From: Hymenobacter fodinae
GTDB taxonomy: Bacteria > Bacteroidota > Bacteroidia > Cytophagales > Hymenobacteraceae
Direction: 5' to 3'
NCBI RefSeq assembly: GCF_004745825.1
Contig: NZ_SRLA01000002.1
Location: 992,001-1,056,000 of the forward strand
Length of the DNA stretch: 64,000 bases
Both the position numbers and the translations under genes were made by a program. How positions within the stretch are numbered: the stretch's first letter is position 1; the number at the start of each line of letters is the position of its first letter. Positions 42,972 through 51,944 of the stretch are shown in pieces. The notes beneath the pieces are model-generated. The model was not told the origin of the DNA, did no database searches, and saw nothing but the letters and a program-made list of their open reading frames with translations.

Positions 42972-45233
42972 TTAGCTGGCGCGCGGGCCTAGCTGCCAGA
43001 CGGGCTCAAACTCTAGGCTAATGCGTACGCCCTGGGCTTGGCTGATGCTTAGGTGCCCGTGTAGTTGCTTGCTCAGGCCGCGCATGATGGTGAGGCCCAT
43101 GGTCTGGTTGTCTTCGGGGTCAAAATCGGGTGGGAAGCCCACGCCGTCATCTTCTACCCGCAGCTGGTAGCGCCCGGGAGCTACGGCGGCCAGCTCAACG
43201 CTAACCGTGCCGTTGCGCTGCCCGGGGAAGGCATACTTAAAGGCGTTGGTAAGGGCTTCATTCAGAATCAGGCCGAGCGGAGTGGCCTGGGAAACCTCCA
43301 GCTCCACGGCTTCCACGGCCAAATGCACTCGCACCTGCTCCGAGCAGTCGAACGACTCCAGCAGGTGGTCCGTGATGTCGTGGATGTAGCTCCGCATGTC
43401 CACCACGGCCAGGTTATGCGCCTGGTATAGCTTCTGGTGAATCAGGGCCATGGCGTGCACCCGGTTTTGCCCCTCCCGCAGGGCCGCCAGCACGGCAGGG
43501 TCGCGCAAATAATCTGCCTGCGTTTCCAGCAGGCTGTTGATTACCTCCAGGTTGTTTTTAACGCGGTGATGAATCTCCCGCAGCATCCATTCCTTCTCCT
43601 GTAGCAGCAGTTGCAGCGCCTGGTTCTGCTGGTTGATTTCGGCCTGCTTCGCTTCTAGCAGGCGGTTGGTGCGCTGCTTCAGCCGGTAGCGGTTGTAGCC
43701 TAGGCCTAGGATCAGCACCAGCAACAAAGCCCCCACCACCATGGCATTGCGCTGAAACTCCTGCTGCTTCAGGCGCGCCTGCTGGGCCTGCGTTTGCTTG
43801 GTGAGCAGGGCAATGTTCTGTTCCTTCTTGCGAGTGTCGTACTGAATCTGCAGACTAGCGAGCTGCTTGTTTTTCGTTTCGCTGAATATGGAGTCGTTCA
43901 GCGTTTTGAAGTGCTGGTAATGCGCAATAGCGGCCGGATAGCGCGCCTGTGCCGAGTCGGTTTTAAACAGGAGCAAATGAATCTCGGCCACGCGCAACAA
44001 GTAGCCGCTATGTTTACTGATGTGGAGGGCCTGGCCTAGGTAAAAGCGGGCCTTGTCGTAGTGCTTAGTTTGCAAGTAAAACCTCCCAATGCCCTGGTAG
44101 AAACCAATCTTGTTCAGGTCGTCGTCGATACCTGCTTTGGTAAGGCTAATCAGGCGCAGATAATACTGCTCGGCCAAAGCATACCGCTTAAGCGCCAGGT
44201 AGCACTCCGCCAGGTAGAGAGCCCGGTACATGGCCGTTTTAGGGTCGGTTGAAACATTTTTGCGGGTGTACGCAAGGAAAAACTGGAGGGCCTGCTCCGG
44301 TTTATGCTGAGCAATGAGAATACGAGCCGCCTCGCCCGCCACGTTAACCCTGTACAGACCGTTTTGCCAGTAGTTGTTCAGCGCTTTTTCGTAGTAGCGT
44401 TGCGCTTCGGGGTATTGCTTAAGCTCGGCGTAGAGGCTGGCTGTGCGGGCGTAAAAGCCGCCGATGGCGCTGGTATCGTGGGTGGCTTGGGCGCTTTCTA
44501 TGCTGGCCAACCCATAACGTAACGCCTCTTTATAGTCGCCCATCTGGCGGTGTGCGCCGCGCAATAAGTCATAGGTATAGTGCAGCTTGGGCTGCCCGGC
44601 CTTCTGGTAGAGGGCTACCACCTGCAAAAGCTCGCCTACGGCCTGGGTAGAATTGCCCTGTAGCATGTGCATGTCGGCAATGGTCTTCAGCATGTAGGCC
44701 TCTTCCACTTGGCGGCCTAGTTGCTGAAAGCGAGACTGGGCCTGCTGATAGCACCTGATTTTGGCCGGAAAAGCTTCCTCTACGCGCTGATAGGCATTGC
44801 CCAGATAGTACCATCCTGTCGCCACCAGCAATGTATGGTGCGTCTGCTGGCCTAGAAGCAACGCCTGCCGAATCAGCGCTTGTCCAGCCTCATTCTGTCC
44901 CTGCATGGCCCTGATTTGGCCTAGGTTGTACAGGCTTTTTATGAGGTGCGCGGTATCGTGTTGTGCCTGGCTAAGCACTTGCGCTTGGCGGCTGTAGGCC
45001 TCTGCGTTACCCAGTGGAGTGCCTAACTCATCATACCCGGCAATTAGGTCGCTGCCCAGGCGCAACAGGGCTGTCAGGCGACTGGAGTCGGACTGAGCTT
45101 GCTGGAGCTGAGCTTGCAGGAGGCCGCGTTGCGCCGGGCTAAGCAGCGGGTACAGCGGCTCGGCCCCGACCGAGAAAGTGAGGGTGAGCAGCAGTAGGAC
45201 CAGCAACTTGCCGAAGGAGTGGGGGAGGGCCAT
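42972..45233 (-). CDS. TPR-containing histidine kinase (HisKA_2)
   Basis: A 753 aa sensor kinase. A signal sequence (about 1-24) is followed by a periplasmic TPR array (about 60-460) of repeated 40-residue units. A coiled linker and single TM (about 495-515) lead to a HisKA_2 phosphoacceptor region (REIHHRVKNNLEVINSLLE) and an ATPase domain with LNEALTNAFKYAF and DDGVGFPP. This architecture is common in Bacteroidota, usually with LytTR regulators; here the neighbour is the sigma54 activator, whose stop is 24 bp away on the opposite strand. The signal is unknown. Confidence 0.9.
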   Translation of the reverse strand: MALPHSFGKLLVLLLLTLTFSVGAEPLYPLLSPAQRGLLQAQLQQAQSDSSRLTALLRLGSDLIAGYDELGTPLGNAEAYSRQAQVLSQAQHDTAHLIKSLYNLGQIRAMQGQNEAGQALIRQALLLGQQTHHTLLVATGWYYLGNAYQRVEEAFPAKIRCYQQAQSRFQQLGRQVEEAYMLKTIADMHMLQGNSTQAVGELLQVVALYQKAGQPKLHYTYDLLRGAHRQMGDYKEALRYGLASIESAQATHDTSAIGGFYARTASLYAELKQYPEAQRYYEKALNNYWQNGLYRVNVAGEAARILIAQHKPEQALQFFLAYTRKNVSTDPKTAMYRALYLAECYLALKRYALAEQYYLRLISLTKAGIDDDLNKIGFYQGIGRFYLQTKHYDKARFYLGQALHISKHSGYLLRVAEIHLLLFKTDSAQARYPAAIAHYQHFKTLNDSIFSETKNKQLASLQIQYDTRKKEQNIALLTKQTQAQQARLKQQEFQRNAMVVGALLLVLILGLGYNRYRLKQRTNRLLEAKQAEINQQNQALQLLLQEKEWMLREIHHRVKNNLEVINSLLETQADYLRDPAVLAALREGQNRVHAMALIHQKLYQAHNLAVVDMRSYIHDITDHLLESFDCSEQVRVHLAVEAVELEVSQATPLGLILNEALTNAFKYAFPGQRNGTVSVELAAVAPGRYQLRVEDDGVGFPPDFDPEDNQTMGLTIMRGLSKQLHGHLSISQAQGVRISLEFEPVWQLGPRAS

Positions 45234-45344
45234 AGTGCGAAATAGCGCGCTTTTCCTAAGAGTGCGGCGCGGCAGCTACGTGAACTGTGTATAAAGTACC
45301 GATTTATCCGGGTTTTCTACCGCGAACTGAGCCGGAGGGGCCGC

Positions 45345-45352
45345 TACGTTTG
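45345..45352 (+). promoter_or_regulatory. -7 box TACGTTTG upstream of HSL hydrolase
   Basis: TACGTTTG fits the TAnnTTTG consensus and lies 73 nt before the ATG at 45426. No -33 element is clear at standard spacing. Confidence 0.4.
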
Positions 45353-45425
45353 TGCTGTCAGCAAGGTGCTGCCAGCCTCGCGTCCGTGGGGCCTCCATCC
45401 GTCATCCATCTACCCTTAACCTGCC

Positions 45426-46418
45426 ATGAGCAACCTCACCTTAACCGCTCCCGTGCCCGTTGCCGAAGACCCAGCCATTTCGCGGGACGTAAAATCCTTT
45501 CTGGCCGTGCTGAACGGCGCGGGTGGGCCGCCCCTGGAAAGTCTTTCGCCCAAAGAAGCCCGCCAGGTTCTGGTAGATGCCCAGGCCTCAGTGCCGGTTG
45601 ATCTGTCGGGGATTGAAGTAAGCCAGAAAACCATTACCCAGGACGGCTACACCGTGCCCTTGCACATTGTGCGCCCCACCGGCACCACCGATACGGTGCT
45701 GCCCGTGTTCATCTTCATCCACGGCGGAGGCTGGGTACTCGGCGACCTCCCCACGCACCAGCGTATGGTGCGCGACCTGGTGGTGGCCTCGGGCTATGCG
45801 GCCGTATTTGTGAACTACACCCCCACGCCCGACGCGCAGTACCCGCAGGCCATCCACGAAATCTACGCCGCCACGAAGTGGGTGGCCGAGCATGGGGCCG
45901 ACATCAACGTGGATGGGAAGAACCTGGCCGTGGTGGGCAACAGCGTGGGGGGCAACATGACTGCCGTGACCTGCCTAATGGCCAAAGAGAAAGGCGGCCC
46001 CCACATCAAGTTTCAGCTGATGTTCTGGCCCATCGTGGCCGCTGACTTTACCACAGAGTCATACCAGCAATATGGTGAAGACCGGTTCCTGACGACTTCG
46101 CTAATGAAGTGGATGTATGACCTCTACACCACCGACCCGGCCGAACGGGCTGAAATCTATGCCTCCCCACTGAATGCCACCACTGAGCAACTGCGGGGCT
46201 TACCGCCGGCGCTCATTCAGGTGGCCGAAGCCGACGTGCTGCGCGACGAGGGAGAGGCCTACGGCCGCAAGCTCGACGAGGCCGGCGTGCCCGTAACGAC
46301 GGTCCGCTACAACGGCATGATCCACGACTTTGGCCTGCTGAATGGCCTAGCTGAGGTGCCCCAGGTGAAGTCGTTGTTCGTGCAGGCGGCCGCCGAGCTG
46401 CGGAAGTATTTGGGCTAG
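45426..46418 (+). CDS. HSL-family alpha/beta hydrolase (esterase)
   Basis: A 330 aa carboxylesterase of the hormone-sensitive-lipase family. The oxyanion motif is HGGGW (about 99-103), the nucleophile S173 in GNSVGGN, and Asp (EADVLRDEG) and His (GMIHDFGLLN) complete the triad. No signal peptide is visible, so it is probably cytoplasmic. It is the first of three consecutive, unrelated alpha/beta hydrolases on the plus strand. Substrate unknown; HSL enzymes usually prefer short-chain acyl esters. Confidence 0.92.
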   Translation: MSNLTLTAPVPVAEDPAISRDVKSFLAVLNGAGGPPLESLSPKEARQVLVDAQASVPVDLSGIEVSQKTITQDGYTVPLHIVRPTGTTDTVLPVFIFIHGGGWVLGDLPTHQRMVRDLVVASGYAAVFVNYTPTPDAQYPQAIHEIYAATKWVAEHGADINVDGKNLAVVGNSVGGNMTAVTCLMAKEKGGPHIKFQLMFWPIVAADFTTESYQQYGEDRFLTTSLMKWMYDLYTTDPAERAEIYASPLNATTEQLRGLPPALIQVAEADVLRDEGEAYGRKLDEAGVPVTTVRYNGMIHDFGLLNGLAEVPQVKSLFVQAAAELRKYLG

Positions 46419-46460
46419 CGGGGCTACCGCCTTCTTGTTGCATCTTACCATCAACCACCT

Positions 46461-47294
46461 ATGGAAAAGAGCCCTAAAACCATTGTGTTTGTTACCGGCG
46501 CTTTCGTACATCATAGCTGCTGGGACGAGTGGAAGACCTACTTCGAAGCGCAAGGCTATATCTGCCTGGCTCCGCCGTGGCCCTACAAGAACGCCTCCGT
46601 AGCCGAGCTGCGCCGCCGCCACCCCGATGCGCAACTGGCGTCGTTGCGGCTAACTCAGCTGGTTGATTATTACGCCGATGTTATAGAACAACTGCCTGAA
46701 AAGCCCTTGGTCATTGGGCACTCTATGGGTGGGCTCATTGCTCAGCTGCTGTTGCAGCGCGACGTAGCAGCGGCTGGCGTTGCCATTCATTCAGTGCCGC
46801 CGCAGGGTGTGTTTACGTTTAAATGGTCTTTCCTGCGCGCCACTTGGGGGCCGCTCGGATTCTTCACCAACGTGAATAAACCGTTCCTGATGTCGCTGCG
46901 GCAGTGGCAGTATGCCTTTACCAACGGCCTGCCGCTAGCCGAGCAGCAGGCTACCTACGAGGCGCTGGTAGTGCCCGAATCCAAGCGCCTCTCGCGCGAC
47001 GGGCTTACAGCAGCGGCCCGCGTCAATTTCCAGCGTCCGCACGCGCCGCTGCTGCTAGTGGCAGGCACGGCCGACCACATTATGCCCGCCTCGCTGAACC
47101 GCACCAACTTCAGACGCTACGCTCAGAATAACGGCTCCATTACCGATTTCAAGGAGTTTGAGGGCAACAACCATCTGGTGTTGGGGCTGCCCAACTGGCG
47201 CCAAACGGCCGATTACGTGCTGAGCTGGCTAGAGCAGCATGCCCCTGCGCAGGAAAACACCTCCAGGGCAAAGGCCGTGCGCGCCACCGCCTGA
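46461..47294 (+). CDS. Alpha/beta hydrolase, lipase-like
   Basis: A 277 aa alpha/beta hydrolase with nucleophile S88 in GHSMGG, the Asp in GTADHIMP and the His in EGNNHLVLG. A lid-like insertion (about 105-165, aromatic-rich) lies between strand 6 and the acid residue. No signal peptide. It follows the HSL gene by 42 bp, so the two likely share a transcript. The oxyanion segment VTGAFVHHSCWDEW points to the small esterase/haloperoxidase-like group, not to true lipases; substrate unknown. Confidence 0.88.
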   Translation: MEKSPKTIVFVTGAFVHHSCWDEWKTYFEAQGYICLAPPWPYKNASVAELRRRHPDAQLASLRLTQLVDYYADVIEQLPEKPLVIGHSMGGLIAQLLLQRDVAAAGVAIHSVPPQGVFTFKWSFLRATWGPLGFFTNVNKPFLMSLRQWQYAFTNGLPLAEQQATYEALVVPESKRLSRDGLTAAARVNFQRPHAPLLLVAGTADHIMPASLNRTNFRRYAQNNGSITDFKEFEGNNHLVLGLPNWRQTADYVLSWLEQHAPAQENTSRAKAVRATA

Positions 47295-47408
47295 CACCAC
47301 TCTGGCGGCAGCGGTTCGGGTAGCTATGCCACGGGCAAGCTGCTGACTATCTGGGTTAAAGCCCGCTTCGCTGGGCAGAGTTGCTACATCAACCAAACCC
47401 GTTCCCGC

Positions 47409-48212
47409 ATGAAAACTCTATTCGTCACCGCGCTTGGCGCACTGCTTGCTTTTACCATGACTTCGAGTACCCCCGAAACTTCAAACGGCGCGGCCCAGCC
47501 GGCAGCCGGTGTCAAAAACATCGTGCTGGTGCACGGTACTTGGGCCGATGGCTCTAGCTGGGCGAAGGTAATTCCGCTGCTTCTGGCAAAGGGCTACCAC
47601 GTCACGGCCGTGCAAAATCCCCTCACCTCGCTCACCGACGACGTGGCTGCCACCAAGCGCGCCCTGGCCCTGCAAGACGGCCCCGTGCTGCTGGTAGGCC
47701 ACTCCTGGGGCGGCGTCGTCATCACGGAGGCCGGCAACGATGCCAAAGTGGCCGGGCTGGTGTACGTGGCCGCGGCGGCTCCCGAGGAAGGGCAGTCGTT
47801 TCTGGAATTGGTGCAGACCGCCCCCGCCACGCCCGGCAACGACGAAATCCGGCCCGATGCTTCTGGCTTCGTGAGCATGACGCCCAAAGGTATCAAGGAA
47901 GATTTCGCCCAGGACCTGACCCAAACCGAGCAGCAGGTGCTCATTGCCACCCAGGGCCCCCAGGCTTTCTCGGCCCTACAGGAAAAAATTACCCGCGCCG
48001 CCTGGAAAACCAAACCCTCCTGGTACATAGTGGCCCAAAACGACCGGATGATCAACCCCGATTTGGAGCGCACCCTGGCTAAAAAGATGAACGCCACCAC
48101 CACCGTGCTGCCCGCCAGCCACGTGGTTATGCTCTCCCAACCCGAAAAAGTGGCCGCGGTAATTGCCGAGGCCGCCAGCAAACTGGCCACCCCCAAAATG
48201 GCCGCTCGATAG
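47409..48212 (+). CDS. Secreted EstC-type alpha/beta hydrolase
   Basis: A 267 aa hydrolase with an N-terminal signal-like segment (about 1-24) and nucleophile S99 in GHSWGG. The opening LVHGTWADGSSWAKVIPLL and the segment PLTSLTDDVAATKRAL are typical of the EstC/pyrethroid-esterase-like group. The C-terminal His lies in PASHVVMLSQP. Probably periplasmic or secreted. It is 114 bp downstream of the previous hydrolase. The TAG stop is followed by an overlapping GGCCTAG word and a strong terminator. Confidence 0.88.
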   Translation: MKTLFVTALGALLAFTMTSSTPETSNGAAQPAAGVKNIVLVHGTWADGSSWAKVIPLLLAKGYHVTAVQNPLTSLTDDVAATKRALALQDGPVLLVGHSWGGVVITEAGNDAKVAGLVYVAAAAPEEGQSFLELVQTAPATPGNDEIRPDASGFVSMTPKGIKEDFAQDLTQTEQQVLIATQGPQAFSALQEKITRAAWKTKPSWYIVAQNDRMINPDLERTLAKKMNATTTVLPASHVVMLSQPEKVAAVIAEAASKLATPKMAAR

Positions 48213-48234
48213 GCCTAGTCGCCATCGGCTAGCT

Positions 48235-48280
48235 GCAAAAAGCCCGCTTCCGGTACAATAACCGGGGGTGGGCTTTTTGC
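48235..48280 (+). terminator. Intrinsic terminator after the hydrolase cluster
   Basis: GCAAAAAGCCC (48235-48245) pairs with GGGCTTTTTGC (48270-48280), with a second inner CCGGT/ACCGG pairing. The five-T run is inside the closing arm. It lies 22 bp after the stop codon. Confidence 0.75.
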
Positions 48281-48331
48281 TGCGGCTTGTCGTCTGGCAT
48301 GAACCATTGTACGCATATCAAGCAGCCTGCC

Positions 48332-48916
48332 ATGAACAAAAACCGCCTGGAAGCTTTCAGCGACGGGGTCATTGCCATCATCATTACCATTATGGTGCTG
48401 TCGATGCAGCGGCCCCGGGGTGCAACGCTGGCCGCGCTCAAGCCGGTGCTGCCTGCCTTGCTGAGCTACACGCTTAGTTTCGTGTACGTGGGCATCTACT
48501 GGAACAACCACCATCATTTGCTGAGCAGTGTAACCAAGATTGATGGCCGCGTGCTGTGGCCGAATCTGCTGCTGCTGTTCTGGTTGTCGTTGGTGCCATT
48601 TGCTACCGACTGGATGGGGGAGAGTCATTTTGCGCCCGTGCCCTTGGCCGTGTACGGGGTAGTGCTGTGCCTAGCCGCGCTGTCTTTCCTCATCCTGCAA
48701 CACCAACTCATTGTAGTGAATGGCGCTTGCTCGCCCCTGGCCCGCGCCGTGGCCCGGTCCTGGAAAGGGCGGCTTTCCCTGGTTGGCTACACCTTGGCTA
48801 TAGTGGCTAGTTTCTGGCACGGGTGGGCGGCCGAGGCCATGTACGTGGCAGTGGCCCTGGGCTGGCTAGTGCCCGATCGGCGGATTGAACGTGCGCTTGC
48901 TAATCCTTTCGACTAA
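48332..48916 (+). CDS. TMEM175-family potassium channel-like protein
   Basis: A 194 aa inner-membrane protein with about six hydrophobic segments. The first carries the diagnostic RLEAFSDGVIAIIIT motif of bacterial TMEM175 channels (usual form FSDGVFAI). Bacterial members are single-repeat and assemble as tetramers conducting potassium. I start it at the ATG at 48332 (MNKNRLEAFSDG), immediately before the motif; upstream frames overlap the terminator. It is monocistronic and convergent with the Lgt-like gene. Confidence 0.88.
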   Translation: MNKNRLEAFSDGVIAIIITIMVLSMQRPRGATLAALKPVLPALLSYTLSFVYVGIYWNNHHHLLSSVTKIDGRVLWPNLLLLFWLSLVPFATDWMGESHFAPVPLAVYGVVLCLAALSFLILQHQLIVVNGACSPLARAVARSWKGRLSLVGYTLAIVASFWHGWAAEAMYVAVALGWLVPDRRIERALANPFD

Positions 48917-48972
48917 GATCTTCTAGGGCTCCGAATAGCGTATAGGTCGGTGCTCAGTTCGCCGCTAGGCCA

Positions 48973-50799
48973 CTACTTATGGCTGGCCGGAGTGCGGCTA
49001 GGCATCCGGAAGCTAGCCCGCAGCTGAAAGCTCTGCACGCTGCCGAAGTTGGTAGCGGCAAAGGGCTCTAGGGTCCACTGCTCTCCCAGTGGTATTTGGG
49101 CTTGCAGGAAGGGAAATGAACGAGCCTCGGTCTTGTCAAGTAAGCCGGCATTGGCCTCGCTATTGGCCAGGGCTACGCCCCCAACCAAGCGTAGGCGTTC
49201 CTGCCCAAAGCCCGTGCCTAGGCCTAGGGTGCTGAAGCCGTTGCCAATGCCTTGCAACCCATAATTGGTGCTGCCGTGGAGGTAGAGCGTATTCAGCATG
49301 CCCACTTCTACCAGCGCCTGAAGCCGCACATTGCTTACCCGACCGGGTTTATACACGTAGTCGTAGGCCACGTTGCCCAGGTGCAGGCCTAGGCCAACGC
49401 GTATGTATTTGGGGTTGGCTACTTCTACGTACGGATTGAAGCTCAATAATTGGGCGTGGCCGCGCTCAAACGGTTTGTAGTTGAAGGGAGAGTAGTAGTT
49501 GCCCGCGTAAATAGTGTCTTGCTGGGGCCGGAAGTTGCTGCGGCCAACTCCCAGGTTTGCTCCCACTGTAATGGTGCTGGCCTGCATCAGCGGCCACGTA
49601 CGGGCTACTCCAACCGCCCCCACGGCAAACCGTTGCCGGTAGGTGGAAGTGGAGAGCTGCGTGCCGGAGCAGCCGTAAGGGTAACCGAAATATTGCTCAG
49701 AGGTGCCCGCTAGGCCACCTGCGCTAATGGTAGTGTAGCGCCGCGGATCGGGGGCCGGAGCCTGACTAGTCAGCAGCAGTACCACACCGCTCAGCAGTAC
49801 TGGCAGTGCGAGCAGCTGGGGCGCTTGGCGTGTTTGTCGGCGGGCCCATAGCCCAGCCTCCAGCAGCAGGCTAGCCAGCAGTAAGCTCTTCACAACCAAT
49901 TGCTCCGGCATCGTCAGCCAACCGGTGCTCAGCAGTGCGGTAATTAATAGCAGTACTCCTACTACCAGCCGGGGACGCCAGTGGCCTAGCGAGGTAAAAG
50001 AGGAGGAATGGTGAGTTACGCGGCCCCGGTAGAGCCATACACCCGCCAGCGCAGTTACCACTAGTAATAGCAGCCATTGCACCTGTTTCAAGCCATGCCA
50101 AAGAGAGGTGCCCAGCAAATCACCAGCACTGTCATGAATAAACTCCAGCCCAAAGCGGCCCGCCGCGTACAGTAGGACAGCCAGCAAAAACTGCTGCCCA
50201 GGTGCTTGCCGTTGGCTGCGGCGGAGCCTCAGTGAGCCCACTATCAGTATGCAAAGCACAATCTGGTAAATCTGGGCCGGATGCACAGGCAATGAGTGGG
50301 CAGCGGTAGATGGCAGTACGCCTCGCGCCACCTGGGTCAGAAAGGGCAGGGTATGCGGCGCGTAGCAAACTCCCCCCAGATTAGTAGTGGGGGTACCAAA
50401 GCAGCAGCCGGTAAGCAGGCAGCCAACTCCCTGCACCGCTAAGCCTACAAATAAGGGCAGCGCAAAGGCATCGTATACACCGCGATTAAAGCCTAGCACT
50501 CGCCGCAGCACCGCCAGAGCCACAGCAGCCCCTACTATTCCGCCGAGGATAGAGCGGCTGTTGGGGCCCGTCCACTCGCCGTGGAGTAGCAAGTGCTGCC
50601 AATCGGTGCCGGAGCCGGCCACCAGGCGCGTGCCGAGAATGAGGCATAACATAGTGCCGGCCAACAGCGGAAGCCAATGGCGCCACGCGTACTGCCGCGC
50701 GTAGGCCTCTCGCGCGAGCAATAGGCCTGCCACCGCAAAACCGGCCAGGTAAAAGATGAGATAAGAATCCGTCGACGAGGGTAATACTAGCGGAGGCAT
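48973..50799 (-). CDS. Lgt-like membrane protein with C-terminal beta-rich domain
   Basis: The first about 260 residues resemble prolipoprotein diacylglyceryl transferase: multiple TMs, SILGGIVGAAVAL, GCLLTGCCFGTPT in the place of the Lgt signature, LPVHPAQIYQ (compare HPSQLYE) and GRFGLEFIHD. Three or so extra TMs follow (about 278-345). The last about 250 residues (355-608) are quite different: alternating strands such as ASTITVGANLGVG, YIRVGLGLHLGNVAYDY and a terminal QSFQLRASFRM, like an outer-membrane beta-barrel. Total 608 aa from the ATG at 50799, twice an ordinary Lgt. I do not know whether it is enzymatically active; true Lgt is likely encoded elsewhere. Confidence 0.72.
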   Translation of the reverse strand: MPPLVLPSSTDSYLIFYLAGFAVAGLLLAREAYARQYAWRHWLPLLAGTMLCLILGTRLVAGSGTDWQHLLLHGEWTGPNSRSILGGIVGAAVALAVLRRVLGFNRGVYDAFALPLFVGLAVQGVGCLLTGCCFGTPTTNLGGVCYAPHTLPFLTQVARGVLPSTAAHSLPVHPAQIYQIVLCILIVGSLRLRRSQRQAPGQQFLLAVLLYAAGRFGLEFIHDSAGDLLGTSLWHGLKQVQWLLLLVVTALAGVWLYRGRVTHHSSSFTSLGHWRPRLVVGVLLLITALLSTGWLTMPEQLVVKSLLLASLLLEAGLWARRQTRQAPQLLALPVLLSGVVLLLTSQAPAPDPRRYTTISAGGLAGTSEQYFGYPYGCSGTQLSTSTYRQRFAVGAVGVARTWPLMQASTITVGANLGVGRSNFRPQQDTIYAGNYYSPFNYKPFERGHAQLLSFNPYVEVANPKYIRVGLGLHLGNVAYDYVYKPGRVSNVRLQALVEVGMLNTLYLHGSTNYGLQGIGNGFSTLGLGTGFGQERLRLVGGVALANSEANAGLLDKTEARSFPFLQAQIPLGEQWTLEPFAATNFGSVQSFQLRASFRMPSRTPASHK

Positions 50800-51089
50800 A
50801 ACAGAGTAAGTAGTCTGAAAACGTAGATGCGCGAAACGCACTGCTAGATGGGAGAGGAGCAGCAAATGGCCCAGGCTAAAATTCTAAAGGTCAGACTTCT
50901 TCTTATCAGTATATGTGCGTGTATAATGCTGATTGTAATTGACTTGTATAGCAAAATTTAGGTGTTATAAATAATGGCACAAAAGCTCAGACCTGAAGGC
51001 TGGCTTCTGGCTACACTGTCCCAGGCCTGCTATTCATCCGTTTACTTTCGTACTACCTATTTTTACAGCTCGCCTAAGTCAATAGCACC
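50800..51089. other. Divergent intergenic region
   Basis: About 290 bp between the minus-strand Lgt-like gene and the plus-strand small membrane gene. The middle (50890-50985) is AT-rich and likely holds both promoters. TACTTTCG at about 51045 is one mismatch from a -7 box for the downstream gene. Confidence 0.45.
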
Positions 51090-51362
51090 TTGAAACAATC
51101 TACCTTCCTGCCTCGGTTAGCTGCTTATTGCGTAGGACTGCCCGTTTTATTGGTGCTATACCTGTTCACGCGGGGCATGTTGCCCACTGCCCTTGGAATG
51201 CCTTTGCTCATCGGGGCAATATTCGCCGCTATTTGGGCCCAGGCTAAAATCCGAAAGTCTTACCCGCAGGATTTTAAGCTCCGGGAGGAGTGGATGGCCT
51301 TTGGCGTGTTTTTAATAACCGTAGTGGCCATAAGCGTTCTTATACTAACACCTCAGCTATAA
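51090..51362 (+). CDS. Small membrane protein of unknown function
   Basis: I do not recognise a family. The 90 aa product starts at TTG (51090, MKQSTFLPRL); no better start is in frame. It has three hydrophobic segments (about 12-28, 34-50, 68-87) with a basic/acidic loop AKIRKSYPQDFKLREEW between the second and third. The DUF2905 gene begins 19 bp after its stop, so they probably form an operon. Confidence 0.65.
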   Translation: MKQSTFLPRLAAYCVGLPVLLVLYLFTRGMLPTALGMPLLIGAIFAAIWAQAKIRKSYPQDFKLREEWMAFGVFLITVVAISVLILTPQL

Positions 51363-51381
51363 CCACTAAGCAGCCGCGACT

Positions 51382-51609
51382 ATGAACCCGCAACTCGGAA
51401 AAACGCTCGTTATCCTAGGCTTGGTCGTGGTAGCGGTAGGCGCCTTTGTGTGGCTTGGGGGTGGTAGCTTATTTAGCTGGATTGGGCGCCTGCCCGGCGA
51501 CATTCGCATTGAGCGGCCAGGTTTCCGGTTCTATGCGCCCATTGTCTCCATGTTGCTGTTGAGTCTGCTGCTGAGTGCGGTGTTGTGGGTGGTGCGGAGA
51601 GTAAGCTAA
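51382..51609 (+). CDS. DUF2905 family small membrane protein
   Basis: A 75 aa inner-membrane protein with two hydrophobic segments (about 8-26 and 50-70) around the conserved loop GRLPGDIRIERPGFRFYAP, which is diagnostic for DUF2905. Function unknown; proteins of this family are widely distributed and often monocistronic. Here it follows another small membrane protein by 19 bp. Confidence 0.85.
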   Translation: MNPQLGKTLVILGLVVVAVGAFVWLGGGSLFSWIGRLPGDIRIERPGFRFYAPIVSMLLLSLLLSAVLWVVRRVS

Positions 51610-51944
51610 AAGCAAAACGTATGGGTAACCTGGCCTTTTACTCAGCAAAGTGATAGGGAGGCTATGTGTGCAGGCCAATAAGTGGGGTTTATAGATTTAG
51701 TCCTATAAACGACAAGTGGGCTAGCGAGGCTGGGGCTAGGTGAGTGAAGCTGGAAAAGCACTAAGTCGACTCGGAAAAACCCTAACCCGTGGCAGTTGGG
51801 CCTCTTTGGCAACGTTCCCGATAACGATTGCGCAAATATTCAGCGCCCAATTCGGTGCTTTCTACGGCTGTTCCTCTAACATTAGTGAGGGCTTACTTCG
51901 GGTGGCCTAGCAGCTCTTTCTTCGACTAATCAAATTCCCCCACC
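51610..51944. other. Leader region of the pectin susC operon
   Basis: A 335-bp region without a gene. It contains an 8-bp inverted repeat GTTTATAG/CTATAAAC (51687-51694 and 51703-51710), the shared LacI operator candidate at 51806-51832 and a GGCCTAG word at about 51905. The susC promoter must lie near the operator. Confidence 0.6.
51806..51832 (+). promoter_or_regulatory. LacI operator candidate, site 1 (susC leader)
   Basis: A 27-nt sequence containing GCAACGTTCCCGATAACGAT, identical at 62652-62678. It contains the dyad CGTT-N6-AACG, as expected for a LacI-family dimer. It ends 112 bp before the susC ATG. Binding by the LacI regulator encoded at 61423-62493 is inferred from the second copy lying directly upstream of that gene. 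Confidence 0.75.

Noticed and set aside
86..51659. A 15-nt match GCAAAGTGATAGGGA at 86-100 and 51645-51659, both in intergenic sequence
   Set aside because: With about two billion position pairs in 64 kb, one or two 15-nt matches are expected by chance, and the flanks diverge quickly. Unlike the 27-nt LacI site it has no dyad or functional context.
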